Of a DNA stretch of 64,000 nt, positions 23,801-36,365 are shown one piece after another (within the stretch, counting starts at the first letter, position 1; each line of letters starts with the position of its first letter). A program made the position numbers and the translations under genes. The stretch covers positions 407,173 through 471,172 of the forward strand of contig JAJVDF010000662.1 in the NCBI GenBank assembly GCA_022410635.1, in the 5' to 3' direction. Under the pieces are notes generated by a model. That model worked only from the letters and a program-made list of their open reading frames with translations. It searched no databases and had not been told where the DNA came from. The DNA is from Tretioscincus oriximinensis (taxonomy: Eukaryota > Chordata > Lepidosauria > Squamata > Gymnophthalmidae).

Positions 23801-26800
23801 AATTATATAGAAGACTAAATTATATGGTGGCCTGAACTTCAGGACTTCCTGAGGTTTAGATTTGATACCATTGTGTTTTACATAACTATAAAGCAAAGAT
23901 AAAATCAAGGGCTGGTTGTGTTTTTAAAAAACACAATAATGTGATTCACAATATCAACAGATAAAATTTAACAGATAACTAGCTCCAGATCCATTACGCA
24001 AATTCAAATTGCCTAGTTTGATTGGCATTTGTGTCTTTAGTCAATAAACTGAAGTGATAACCAGATTATACTAGCAAGATCTGTTTATCTCAGACATTTG
24101 GCAGATACTAAAAACAGAACTTTTTTTAATAAAAACATCTGAACTATCAAATACACTGAAAAGGAACTGAATAGGGATCTAATGTTGGGAGCCAGAAGTC
24201 AGATCAAGGTAATAAGGAAATGGCAGAGATTGCTGAGAAGAGACTTTATCAATACAAATACAAAATTATATTCTAACGTTAGTAAATTATTTATGAATTT
24301 AGAGAGATAAATTTAGAATTGTTGTCCATTATTACCAGTAGTACAAACTGCTCTGAGGGATGAGATTACATGTTAGTCTATTTTGTGTTTATTTTGTAAT
24401 GTATTGCATGTTATGATATGTCATAGTATGTTATGTCATATTATGTTTGTATATGTTCATATGTTTGTCAATAAAATTAAATAAAACTGAATTTGGCAAC
24501 GGCATAGTTATATAAATCAGGGTTAAGGAATATGTTGTTCTTGATTATAGCTATCCATGACCCATGTGTTGGGTTTCTTATTTATTATTAGTGCTCCTCC
24601 ACAGGGAGAATGGGAAACAGTAAGTTCAGTGGTAGCATATATTTTATGCTTAATAAAGTAAATAAGAAACCATTTTGATGAATCAGAACTATTCATCTAG
24701 TAAAATAGTAAATAAAAAAAGAATGTAAAAAAAGAAAGAATGAAGAAAATATGCTGATGAAACAATAAAGATACCAAGGCTATAATTTGCAAATAACCTC
24801 AAAGAGGAAAGAGTAAGACATAATGTGGACTAGCTTAATTCTATGCAAAATAGCTGCATTCACTCACAGAAAAAATATAGAGCAAAACTAGCTTAGAAAG
24901 GACAGTATCCACACAATACAGCCTCAAATCCACAAAGGCAAAAAACATCTTCCAAAAGGGTTTTAATGTGAACTGGAGGTGGAATGGAATCATCAGTGTC
25001 CACACACTATCATCACAGGCTGTCTGTGAGATTCTTTTTCATGACTGTTTAAGGCCATTTAAGCATATATCTTGCTCAATCCATTTTAGTATATCTGGAT
25101 CAACTTGATCTGGATCAGTATTTGTATTACACTGTTTGAATTACTTTCTAAGTGGAAAAGTGCATATTACCATGCAGAGGTGTTATTGCTATATCAGATG
25201 ATAAGCAGGTAACCCATGAATTTACGAGGTACTTGAGATCAATTTTTTTCTATTAAAAGTGGGGATTTGTAAAATGCAAAGCAACAGAAGTAATCTTTTT
25301 GAATACTCAGCTTCAGGATAAGGGTATAAAACAGAATGCTCGTCAAGATGTTAACATATAAGTTGGGAGTTTAAGTGGAGTTTACCTGTAATAAGATTCT
25401 GTATTATGATTCATTCACTTCCCTGTTCTCTGGTGGCTCCAACTGCTACAGGTAGCAGGCCAGCTCTGTTTCAGCTATGAAGCTACATCAAAAGGCAGCA
25501 TTTCCCAACAGGGAAGCTGCAAAGATGTTGTGAGGAGAATGCAAAAAGGAGGTTGCCATATTATGCAAATGGTATGTGGCTCTTGAACTATGCATGTGAT
25601 CACACAAATTTTGTCTACATTTGTATGCACTGCTTCTTAATTCAAATTAGGAAGCATGAGCACTAATAATGTAGTGCCAATTAATGTACTCTATCACTAA
25701 TCCAGTTTAAGGGCTCTTTGCACAGATCTGATCTAAATAAGCACTAGTCCCATGAAGATCATGTGGACTAGTGAATTTCTTGAGCCAGACTTGTAAGGCT
25801 GTGCATAAAGAGTCTAAGGCCCTGCCATAGCTGACACTAGTATGCAGACAGCAGGCCCCTATTAAAGATATATCTCAAATTAAACCAAGTGCAAAAAGAA
25901 CTTTTGGTTTTTACTGAATCCAATAGAATCTATTGATGTTGCAAATTTATATACTATTTGAAGTCACCTGTATTTAAACCCCAAAACAGGGATTAAAAAT
26001 AGCAATGGCCGGAAGGTATAAAACTGATGCCACTTCAACAGACTTCAACCCCAAGACTCACATTTTGCTCTTTAGGAAATTATTTATACTTTTTCAGCCT
26101 GTTAAGCTGCAGGCAGTTCATATCTCTCATCACTACTATGTAATTTTGATATAGGTCAGACCTTCAAAGCCCAACTTTAAAATAGTCCTAAAACAACTTC
26201 AATTAAGATGTTTCTGTTAAATAAAATCTTGATTTGGCAGAAGGAGGTGTCCTTTTTCTTGTGAATGCCTGTAGCTATTGAAGAATGCCATATATGTAGC
26301 AGAAGATGCATAACTTCAGAGGATTTAACCAGCTAATGTAGTTGGCCTCAAACAAAGATTGGGATCTGTTTCAGATTCTCCAGTCTGTGGGCCCAGTGCA
26401 TTCTTTTTTAGTTCAAGTTAGGCAGGACTTCTCAAACAATTTAAATAACAAAAGCTATGTCCAGATGTTTCCAGTGAAGCCATAGGTTATATGAGGGGTG
26501 CACTGCTCAGGAGTGGAAAAACACATTATCAGGGCCTCTTCTGTTCTTTTGAATTTCAGATTCTGTACATGACAGATAACATACAAGATTAGTTTTGTTC
26601 TGATCAAGTTAGGGCTACAGATACATAGGAAAGATAAAAGAGCACAAGGAACACATTTGGAATGCTAAGGGGATGCAATTTGCCACTTTCTTTTTAAGTT
26701 CCTGGCATTGATGTAATTTAACAATTTATGAAGTAATCACTGTAGTTTTCCTTGCCAGTCTGAGTTGGGACCTGTGTGGAACCAATTAAAATGAAATTGT

Positions 26801-27190
26801 TTCACTTTGCACAACTTGGTCTGGAGATAATATTGAGAAGATTTCACTCTAAAATTAAGATTTGGTATGCCCATGAAGACGAGTTTGAAGCAAGCTTCCT
26901 TTATTTTAAAAACAGGACACAAAACACTAGGAACTCATGCAATACCCAATGACTATGTGTGAATGGCAGTTATTGAATCTGGGAAAGAAGGACTTGAGGG
27001 TGTGGGCTTATCCAGCCCTCAGGCTTTGTTGTCCTGGCAACAAGGACATGCTCAGGAGCCCTGGAAATTTAGAGGGGATTAGGGTAAAGCAATTAGTATC
27101 TGTTAACAATAAGCTATAGACCAAAGAGATCAGTGCGTGGTCCAGCACGGAGCTAAATTAAGAGCCTGAGAAAAAGCTTCAGAAATTAGG
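20831..27190. other. Long non-coding stretch, almost free of recognisable repeats
   Basis: These 6.3 kb contain no RT, transposase or SINE that I recognise, apart from a small possible member of an unnamed repeat at 25790-25880 ('cctgccatagctgacactag' + 'tatgcagacagcagg'). A TATGT-rich imperfect simple repeat sits at 24405-24480. It is the least repeat-dense part of the window and a reasonable place to look for conserved non-coding elements or a 5' UTR exon by alignment. Confidence 0.45.
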
Positions 27191-27194
27191 AACA

Positions 27195-27315
27195 TGATGG
27201 GAACCCTGCTGGACTAGGCCAGGGTTCTTCTAATCCAGCATCTTGTCTCACCCAGTGGCTTACCAATTGCTTCTGGCCGTTCTGAAGCACAGGACAAAGG
27301 CAAAGCCTCCACCTG
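27195..27315 (-). mobile_element. LINE 3' UTR variant, antisense
   Basis: The sequence 'gaaccctgctggactaggcc' followed by 'aatccagcatcttgtctcac' and 'ccagtggcttaccaattgct' is a diverged relative of the 'gagccatactggatcaggcc' 3' UTR at 43381. The terminal octamers are not preserved. Confidence 0.6.
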
Positions 27316-27689
27316 CTCTCGGGTTTCTGAAAATGGCCTCCGTTTCTGACAGAAGCTTTTGTTGACAACACTTGTCCGTGTTGAATAGGAAAAAATATAG
27401 ACACATGTAGTGTTAATTTCTGCACAATGTAACAGATACAGGACATGTCGTGCCAAGAGTCTGTGTGTTCGTGTACAGGATAAACAGAACATGTACTCTT
27501 ATTCAAGAATAGATACTGCAAAGTTCATAGGGTATATAGTGACTTCTGAAACTTGGAGCAATGACATGCCATTTCTCTAAAATCTGAACCTAACATGCAG
27601 TAGTACATTTGTAGAAACTGAAGGACAGTCCCTGAATTTCTTCAAAACTTAAGGAATCACACCACGTCATATTTTATAACTCTGTAAAA

Positions 27690-27912
27690 GCTCTGTCTGT
27701 TGGCTGTGGAGAAGGTTGAGCACCCTCTACTGGCTTCAGCTCTAGTCATTCCAGATAGTTGAAAGCAAAAAATTGTGATTAGATAAATGGGAACCATCAC
27801 AGTGCAGTAGGGAAGATAGAATGTAAAGTCTTTGGGCAAAAAATAAGCTTGTAAGCCGCTTTGAGTCCCTTAGGGTGAGAAAAGCTGGGTATAAAACCCA
27901 GTTCCTCTTATA
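27690..27912 (+). mobile_element. tRNA-headed SINE (first family), head degraded
   Basis: The body ('gagcaccctctactggcttc', 'agctctagtcattccagata') and the tail ('gtaagccgctttgagtccct' then 'gggtataaaaccc') match the better copies at 52833, 58115 and 36366. The tRNA-like promoter region is missing or unrecognisable. Confidence 0.75.
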
Positions 27913-29239
27913 ATTCTAAAAAAAAGAGGGTTTCTTGTGGCTTTTCTCACACATTTTTGCAACATATATCAGAATTTAGACCATGATACAATTACAGATA
28001 ATTTAGATTGATATATCTAAAACTACAATCCACTGCTACTCCTGAATAAGGATCATTAGAAGGCACAACATAAAGCTGAAAGGATTGTAATAAATAAATA
28101 CTAAATTTATTTCTACAATTCACATTACTAATGTTGGGTAAATATTATCACATTGCTAACATCAATAGTTTTCAACAATGAAAAAAAATCAGCACTTAAC
28201 ATCTGAAGGCAAGACTTTGGTGGACCCAAGCAGATAAAGGGCTCCTGGCCTCTGTCAGTATATATGCAAGAGCCACTTTTATCTGATTTTATAGCCAAAA
28301 TTGTGTACCTGCATTTCCACAGTGAATTGGCAAGGTCTTACAACATCTGAAAAATATTAACAGGCAGTAACACACAGTAAAACATAGCGTAGACACAGAA
28401 AATGCATACTTGAGAATCTTAACCATATGGAGCTCCTGGGGAAATAGCTGTTCTCAGACTTGCAAATACCCTTCAAACATTACAGAATAAAAGTCAACCT
28501 ATGGCAGATACAAAGGATGTTTTATTGAATATCACACAAAAAACTTCAAGACACAATATGATTTTTCCGTTCTTCTTTGGTGTTTTCAAAGAGAAGGGTT
28601 CCATAAATACCTTGAGTAACTCCTCACGTGGTTAAATTACTCTTTGAAACAGGAAATGTTTAAAATGCAATGTAAAGGTTTTCCCTCTGACTTTAAGTAA
28701 ATTGTTAGCTTCCATTTCCTTAATAGGAAGGTTGGAAAAAGAAACTTACTATCTTCCTAACCTCTTTTTAAACATTAGATAACTGCTAACATATTCTCCT
28801 CAATGTATTTGTTTGTTTGACTCTTTAAGCTAAACTAATTCAGCTGTTGCTATAGTTCTGTTTCATTCGTCCTCTAGAGAGAAACATTCCCAAACTCTTT
28901 GGTCATGGAACCTTTTAGAAGACACTTTTTTGATGGAACCCTAACTCCGTTGGGCTTGGGCACACAGCTATTGGTTTACAGAAAAGGAAAAATAGAGAAG
29001 TTGATATTTGTTGATTATCTCTTTTGACATGGAAAGTTGTTTTGTAATTATTGAAGTGAAAAACAATGATTTTATTGTTTGATTTTTGAACTTTTTTGCG
29101 GAATCCCTGTGAGGTTTTTGTAGAACCTGGAAGTTCCATGGAGTATGGTTTGGGAAACACTGGAGGTTTAGGCATTCTTCAAGAACAATAAGTAATTTAT
29201 CTTGAAGCAAAGAGAACTTCTTCAAACATTTTCTGATTG
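27913..29239. other. Non-coding, nothing recognised
   Basis: AT-rich sequence. 29085-29130 ('ttttgcggaatccctgtgag') resembles 23050-23075, a possible old shared repeat too short to classify. Confidence 0.35.
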
Positions 29240-29400
29240 ACACACCACAAGGGGAAGGTTGTTCCATGGTCTAGGGGATGTTGCAGAGAACACCCTATCC
29301 CAGGTTCCCACCCTCTTTGCTGCTGAGGTGATACAATCAGGAGGGCCTCCTCTGCAGATGTGGCTCCTCTTAAGGCATGGGCAGGTTGATGAGGAATAAA
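29240..29400. repeat. Unclassified dispersed repeat, copy 1
   Basis: The sequence 'gaaggttgttccatggtcta' ... 'gcagagaacaccctatccca' ... 'gagggcctcctctgcagatg' ... 'ggcatgggcaggttgatgag' shares its order of blocks with 38660-38900 ('gtcacagagtgtggga', 'agagaagaccctccta', 'agtgcatgggcaggt'), and partly with 35940-36000. I recall similar sequence being common in lizard genomes but cannot assign a class. Confidence 0.5.
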
Positions 29401-30965
29401 GAAATGATGGCTTGATGCAGCTATAGAAGTAGAGGAAGAAAGAAGTGACTGCTTGATGAAGCCTTAGAAATATACCAGTGGAATCTTGAGAAATGAGAAT
29501 GTGGGTTCAGAACAGTTGCACTTACAGGGACTCCCTTGAGTATCATGAAATATTGATATCTGTGTAACACGTTTTGAGCCACAGAAGCACAATGCGAGTG
29601 GATTTGCGCTTACCTATGAACCAATCACATTTGGACTGCTCTGTTAATTAACCTTTCTAGTTGTGCTTTGGGAGTGGTGGTCAGTTTGCCATCCCTGAAG
29701 TGAACAGCTAATCAGCTGCAAGACAGTCTTCCTCTAGTAGGAACTGATACAGTCAACTATATGTAGAGTCTCAGAGCAGGGACTGACTGGGAAATAGCTG
29801 AGTCAAGCCCAGCCTTATTCCCCTCTGTAGGCCAGCCCAAGTAACAGCAGCAGTTCCTCACCTCTTTTCCCTACAAGGATTGGATAAAAACATGTCATCG
29901 TATCATGTGAATATTTGGTATTCAGCTTTACAGGAAGCTTACCTTAAACTTTTAAGCTGAACACACAAATATAAAGTTTTCTGTTTCAGACAAATTTAAG
30001 TATGCTTTTGGAGTGATTGGGGAAGGCTCCGGCAACCAGGCCCAGCTCCTGATGGCACCTGCCCAGCAATAAATATATAAATATATATATTATTTGGGGG
30101 GGGGGGGGGCACAGGCATAAAATAACTGTCTGTACAGGGCATCAGACACATAAAATATGGTCTTGGATTATGGAGTAATCAAATACTTATTAATGTGAAT
30201 GCTGTTTTCCTGTTATTTGCTTGGACTAGTTCCCAGTCTCAAAGTGCAAAAAAAAGGTAAGTTTAAGGTATGTTTGCTAGTGCTTTGGGGAATATTGGGG
30301 AGTTAGTGACACAATTATCAATGCTAAAGCAGCAGTCTAGTTGGTTGCCATTACTGTTCTACTACAGTGACAATGTGACTCCACCCTGTGTCTCCCTTCC
30401 ATTGCCTTTCTTGTGATACTATTCCATGAATCTCCATACAGCTGAGCAACTAAAGGGTCAAGAACTAACAAGGATTTTAAAGATGGAACAAGTTAGTCAC
30501 CTGGCCAAATTGCTTTTTTTTATCAAATATTGAATGAGACAAGCCAAATACATATCTAGCAGAAATACATCTGTTAATCCCACATGTATGGGAGATCTTC
30601 TTGCATATTGTTCAAATTACTTCTTCCTCTGTACCCAGTGGAGGTCATTTTGAAACTATGCAATGATTAAAAACTAAGTTTCCAGGAAACAGGCTTTAGC
30701 ATAAGTTTGTTTGCCAGGAATGCTGATGCTTAGGAGAAAGAGGTGTGGAGCTCTCTACTTGAGGGTATAGATGCTTATTTTAACAGAAATTGCATTCTAT
30801 CTATTCCAAAGGGTAAGTATTTAATAACAACAACAACAATAATAAATACCATATAGTAAAACATGAAGCACTGATGCAGTACGGTGCCTGTTATTTACAA
30901 CTGTTATGGCTTCATTAAGGAAACTGGACTTCAATTAGTTTGGACCAGTGCTATTTTTCCAGGCC
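29401..30965. other. Non-coding; poly-G run
   Basis: No coding signal. An AT-rich stretch (about 30066-30092) abuts a run of about 14 G at 30096-30110. A short (AAC)n/(AAT)n repeat lies near 30826-30845. Confidence 0.5.
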
Positions 30966-30968
30966 TAA

Positions 30969-31436
30969 GAATCATAGATTTGGAAGCCCTTCAGGGTCAT
31001 CAGATTCAACCCCATGCTCAATGTGGAAGTCACTAAATAATCTCAGACAGATGCCTGTCCAGCTTCTGTTTGAAGACTTCCACCAAAGGAGCTCACCACC
31101 TCCTGTGACAGTCTATTACAGTGATTTATAATCCTTACTGTCAGAAAGTTTTTTTCTGATATCTAATTTAAATCTACTCCCTTGCAGTTTCATCCCATTG
31201 TTTATAATCCTTCCATGTGCCAATGAGAACAATGTTGATCCCTCTGCTCCGTGACAGCCCTTCAGATATTTGTAGACAGCTATCAAGTCTCCTCTCAGTC
31301 TTCTCTTTTGCAGACTAAACATCCTGAGATTCTTTAACTGTTCCTCATAGGATATGGTTTCCAATCCACTCACCATCCTTGTAAGTCTCATTTGAACTTG
31401 CTTTAATTCAGAGCAATAACATGCCATTGCTGCATT
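30969..31436 (-). mobile_element. CR1 LINE 3' end, antisense, with ORF2 C-terminus
   Basis: The minus-strand frame 31457-31116 carries the CR1 ORF2 C-terminal blocks: [16 protein letters not shown], then [20 protein letters not shown], then SLAHGR. They are followed by the 3' UTR, whose complement starts with 'gaatcatagatttggaagcc' at 30969, the tail end of the ATTCTATG-type family. The corresponding sense region is at 54720-55130. 5'-truncated. Confidence 0.88.
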
Positions 31437-31526
31437 CAGGCTGCATCCACACATCACTCTTATTCCACTACTGAAGCATTGTGTGGACTGGTTTGTTCCA
31501 GAATATGCATGCTTTATTATGGAATA

Positions 31527-31754
31527 TTGTGGAATAAATATTTCAGAGAAAAAGCCATGTTAGTCTAGCAGAAAGTCCAGCAAAGGAGCTAGCAGCACTT
31601 TGAGACTAACTTGAGAAAAGTGGGTGGCATAAGCTTTTGTAGACATGTCTACTTCTTCAGATGCATCTGAAGAAGTAGACCTGTCTACGAAAGCTTATGC
31701 CAACCACTTTTCTCAAGTTAGTCTCAAAGTGCTGCTAGCTCCTTTGTGGAATAA
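31527..31754. mobile_element. Inverted (head-to-head) Penelope-like 3' UTR pair with 11-bp TSD
   Basis: The left part (31538-31663) is a Penelope-like 3' UTR in antisense, and the right part (31664-31743) is the same sequence in sense, truncated. They meet at a dyad centred on ATGCAT (31661-31666). About 80 bp on each side pair almost perfectly. The direct repeat TTGTGGAATAA lies at 31527-31537 and 31744-31754, consistent with a target-site duplication of a single insertion event. Penelope-like elements are known to generate inverted and partial tandem copies, which makes one complex insertion the simplest reading. Confidence 0.85.
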
Positions 31755-32849
31755 GTAGGTGATGTGGTAATTTTCTGCATTTCAAAGAAATGAATACCAA
31801 AGAAGTGAGCCACCTTTTTTCTGGAGCGGAAGAACAAGACAGCTAGGGTTTTTTTGCTCATGTAATACATAATATAAGCAATCTAAAAAGTAACACTCTA
31901 TGCTAAGCAATGTTCTCAAGTGAATGGAATATTGGCATATATCTAGGCTAGACAGAAAAATTAATGCAGTATTTACTTCAGACAATGCAAAGTTTAAAAG
32001 ATAATCATTTATTCTTTTTTTCCATCAGCACACTCAAGACAGCAAGAAGATTGAATAGTTGACTGTCTAAGTTTCAAGGTGATAGGTTGGGCACATAAAT
32101 AAATAATATAGACTGAATGAAAGCAGCATGGTTCCCATTGCTGTTCCCCTAAAAGAAAAACCCTTTTTTTAAAAAAAAAAAGTCAATCAATCCTTTGCTT
32201 TCTGGAGTCACTAAAATCTGACAAGAGATTCATTATGGCTGTCTTTCAGTTGCTTGACAGGTTTTTGCAAAAATAAAATGACATTCTGAGTAACAAGAAC
32301 TACTAGTACCTGCCAAAAAAAAGTTGAAACTAACTTTAATCCAAGCAAGTTTCACAAGTATTAATGCAAGTTGCAACACAGCAAGTTTGCCAGTTAAACG
32401 GGACAAATTGTTTCTTTTTGGAACACAGAATTATTTTCCTTACTCTAATCAAAAAGCATCACTTTTTTCTCACCTTGAATTTTGGTTTTCTCACCAAACC
32501 AGAGCCCTGTAGATATTCTGAACTGAACTTCAATTTCACTGAAATTAAATAGAGCTGATATTAAAAGATAGTGGGAGATTAAGTCCAGCAATATCTACAA
32601 CTCTGTGTCTGAGTGGTATTTGCTCAGAAAACCATTGCAATTTGTGTTAGCACTGTACTGGTGAAAGTTTGCTTTGGGGTGCTCCATCAGACAGCGTGAG
32701 CTGTCTGATCTGTGGCTGGTCTATGGGGGTCTTCTAGCTACTAGAAAAACCAGAAACAACCCCAAAGATTGATCCCCAGATCCAGAGGACAGAGATGCCA
32801 AAACCCTGGGACTACAGCAAGCGTTCCTCAGGCTAAAATACCTACCACA
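31755..32849. other. Non-coding, nothing recognised
   Basis: AT-rich, with a T8/A11 stretch at 32164-32181. The last ~80 bp (32770-32849) may be degraded Penelope RT-EN linker. Confidence 0.4.
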
Positions 32850-33772
32850 TGAAGTAAAAAAACAAACAGAGCCAGAATGATACCCAGAACTAACCTATTA
32901 CAGGACAGATTTAGAACAGAAAACAACAGAACCCCATTAGTGGTCACATACAGCTCACAATTGGGGGCCCTCAAATTGTACCACCAATGAACTACAACCT
33001 TTAGAAAATTATGCTGCTGTCTCACTCAATAGCACTTGGTAGCAGACCTTTCCTTCCTTACAGACAACCGTGTAACCTCAAACAGCTACTTGCACAGAAC
33101 ACAGATGAAGAAACAGGAACAAGACTCTGCCACAAATCCAGATGCCAACTCTGCTCACACATCTATCTTGGCAATGTAATCACGGGACTTAATCACACAC
33201 CCCACAATATTAGAAACACTTTCACTTGCTTGTCCTCTAACGCGGTGTATTCCATTCTCTGCCATCTATGCCCTTCAGCACTCTACACTGGGCAAACAGG
33301 ACAGTCCCTACACTGGAGAATAAACGAACACAAATTAGATATTCAGAATGGCAACCTGTTGCTGAACACCTTCAACCTCCCAGGACATTCCATCTCAGAC
33401 TTCAGAATTGCAGTCCTTGAATGAAGAAATTACAGAGGAAGATTTGAAAGAGAAGCAGCAGAACTAGAATGCATCCACAAGTTCCAGTCCATCGACAAAG
33501 GACTTAACAGAGACAATGGTTTCCTGACACATTATACATGATTATAATACTAGTTAACTACTTGATTGATGCACAATCAACCAGATGCAATCTTGTTCCC
33601 CCAGGCATTTTCCTCTACTTGAGAGGAATAACTTAAATGTCCTATGTCACACAGTTTCCTATATAGTCTGTTCCTGACATTGGTCCCTTAGCATCTGAAG
33701 AAGTAGACATGTCCATAAAAGCTCATGCCACCTACCTTTTTCCAAGTGTTACAAGCCCACTTGCTGGACTCA
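32850..33772 (+). pseudogene. Penelope-like retroelement: linker, GIY-YIG endonuclease and 3' UTR
   Basis: Penelope-like elements encode a reverse transcriptase followed by a GIY-YIG endonuclease that cuts the target DNA. Here the RT is absent. The linker (PLVVTYSSQL, about 32934-32963) is in a different frame from the endonuclease, so an indel lies between. The main frame (33011-33424) shows PYRQPCNLKQLL, the Cys cluster CHKSRCQLC (33128-33154), then the GIY-YIG core VYSILCHLC ... LYTGQTGQSL ... RINEHKLDI (about 33247-33345), then LPGHSISDF. One in-frame TGA at 33422-33424 interrupts it. The frame then stays open for 38 codons, ending at 33538-33540. The 3' UTR ends with 'gcatctgaagaagtagac' and about 70 bp more (33693-33772), the part found alone or inverted at four other sites in the window. 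Confidence 0.88.
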
Positions 33773-35939
33773 CTTGGTAAGTGTTCAGCTCAGCATCTGC
33801 TCCCTCCCAGGCCATTAAAAAGGGGCCAAAACATGGCTGGCAAGGAGGGAGAACAGGGAAGTGAATTTTAATTCATTTCACTGTTCTCCAAACCATTTCT
33901 TTACCCCAAATCTGGATGGCATCTAGGCTGTGATTTGCTACCCAAATTTGGCAAACCATGAAAAGCAAATGTGATTTTTTTTAAAAAAATATGTCCTGCC
34001 TCTTGCTAGTTGGTGACAAATTTAGTTTCTGCTTAGTTTATTCTGTAATAAACAATTCTACTCCTATCCCTAAGTAGTTGCATTATTTCAACCTCTTTTA
34101 AAAACCTACATATTTTTTTTGAAAGACTCCACCTTCAGGAGACCTATATGCATCTTTTATGCAGTCATTCAATTTGGTGAATAACTTTGCAATGTCATCC
34201 CTCACACCCACTGACACTCATTATTGCACTGACACTCATTTCTTAGGGAAACTTTGAAGATTTTTTTTAAGTAACAAAAATAATCATAGCACGATAATTA
34301 TGGTCCACGTTGTTCATGTTTGTACAGAGTAGTCTAGAATTGAACTGAAGTAAGTATAATTATAAACTCAGTAAGCAAAATGTTATTCATCCTGTAACAC
34401 TGCTAATACTTGATCGGATGATTGCCTTTGAGATGGAAGTTGCTGTATATGGGTGTGCAATGAATTCCAGATATCTTACAAGAGCGTTATGGCAACTTTT
34501 CTTCTATTTGCTTATTTAGTAGATGAGGAATTCTAGGATAGAATGATTAGGATTTAAGGGTACTTTTGTACATTGGCTTGAAAACACATTAAATAACTGG
34601 AATGGGTGCTGAGAACAACCCAAAGCAGTGGCCTCAATCCTTATCTTTTCTCCAATCATACCTGGGCATGAAAAACATTAAAGTTCTCCACATCTGGGCC
34701 ACAGTAGCAGGAGCAGTTGTGGGATAATGAGCAAAGAAATTATTCTGCAAGCTTCCAGTCCAGGCACATCTGTACCACTCCTTTCCTCAGTGCAGTTGGA
34801 CACAAGAACATCTCTTCTGACAACCACAGCAAGAACAGTTAGTCTTGACCTGTCTGATCCAAACGTCTGCAGCACAGTATCTGCTTGAGCAAAGTTTCTT
34901 TGCTTTCTTCCTACTTCCATAAGTACAATAGTGAAGGTCCATTCCTTGCACCAGGAATAAAGACTGATTTCCAAGTACCAGTCTGAACAGGTAATTGCAA
35001 AAATACCCTAATTCTAAAACAATTCCAATTGCAAAGTCATTTTTTATATGTTAAAGCTCTGAGTCCATGAAGCATTCCAAGTTCCCACTCCAGCAGTTGA
35101 GTCAGTCATGTTGTTTCAGATGGAGATCTTCAGTTTATATCCACTGGAAGTGACAGAGGTCACTACATGAAAATGGGCAAGCACCCCCTTCAAAAATCCA
35201 CAGTCCAGACAAAAGGAAGCTTATATTTTAGAATGGAACAGTATGTGCTCAGTCAAAAATTATCTTTATTCTGATCAGGATCTTTAGACATAGTGAGATC
35301 AAACAGTATGTAAAACTCTTTGATGGAAATTTAATTCTTTTAAAATATGCACAAGCTAATTGGGAACATGTTGACGGATGCTTGGATTATAAAAGCAGAC
35401 CATCTACGGATTCCTGTAACGAACAGTATTGCAGTGCTTATTTCAACTTGAAAAAAGATGTCAAGGACATTTACCACCACACACAAATCTTATCTTAAAA
35501 ACAGTTTATTTGTCCCTCTTCATTGATGTTTAGAGAAAAGCTTTTCCCATAGTGGTAAGAAAATATTCAGTTAGAGTTTTTAAAGGTGCCTCTATCACTA
35601 TCTTGCCCTTCAAAAAGAGTTTGTCATGCTTAATTAAAATTAAATGATGATGATGTAAACATTGCAAAATATTTAGTAAGAGCATTGCAAAATGCACTAC
35701 AGGCACTTAAGAAAAACAAAGAGGGGAAACTCATTCATGCGCAGAGAATTGCTTAATACCACTTATTTACTTACTTATTATTTAAACAATTTACATATCA
35801 CTTCCTATTAAAATATAATCTTAAGGTAGTTTATAAATAATGGGGAATTAACACAACTAAAACTGCTACAGTTATATNAATACATTAAAATCAAAGCTAA
35901 TGAAAAATGTCCACTCTAGAAAGATGTAGTATCTAAAAA
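33773..35939. other. Non-coding, nothing recognised
   Basis: AT-rich. A 98-codon minus-strand frame (34974-34678) has no recognised motif. One N at 35878. Confidence 0.4.
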
Positions 35940-36010
35940 ACAACAATGCAGGCACCCCACAAATATCAGAGTGGAGACTGCTCCAGAGGGTGGGTGTCAT
36001 AACTGTGAAG
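35940..36010. repeat. Unclassified dispersed repeat, short copy
   Basis: The sequence 'caggcaccccacaaatatca' + 'ctccagagggtgggtgtcat' + 'aactgtgaag' parallels 38695-38755. Same family as 29240-29400. Confidence 0.4.
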
Positions 36011-36365
36011 ATCCAACTGCAGATAGTTACAGAATGACATTCAGCAATTTACGGACCTTTCTCAAAGTCCTTTCACAATCTTGTGAAATCAGACAATACC
36101 TTGCTTGGTGCTTAAGTTAGCATAGAGATGGGAGACAATTCTCAAAATATCCTGCAAATTTATCATGTCATGATCCCAGACATATTATTTTCATTTTTGG
36201 TGTATGCATTTTTCCTTAGAAAATCACTATTTTGTTTTAGATTTTCCATGAGAATTTGTACTAAGGTATGAAGTTGGAGATATTATGTGTTGAAATAGTA
36301 CAAATGTTGGAAACTGAAATGTCTGAATCCAACAGTTCTAAAAAAATGAAAACAAAGAAGTGAGC

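Noticed and set aside
34678..34974. 98-codon minus frame
   Set aside because: No motif or family resemblance; flanks are ordinary intronic sequence.
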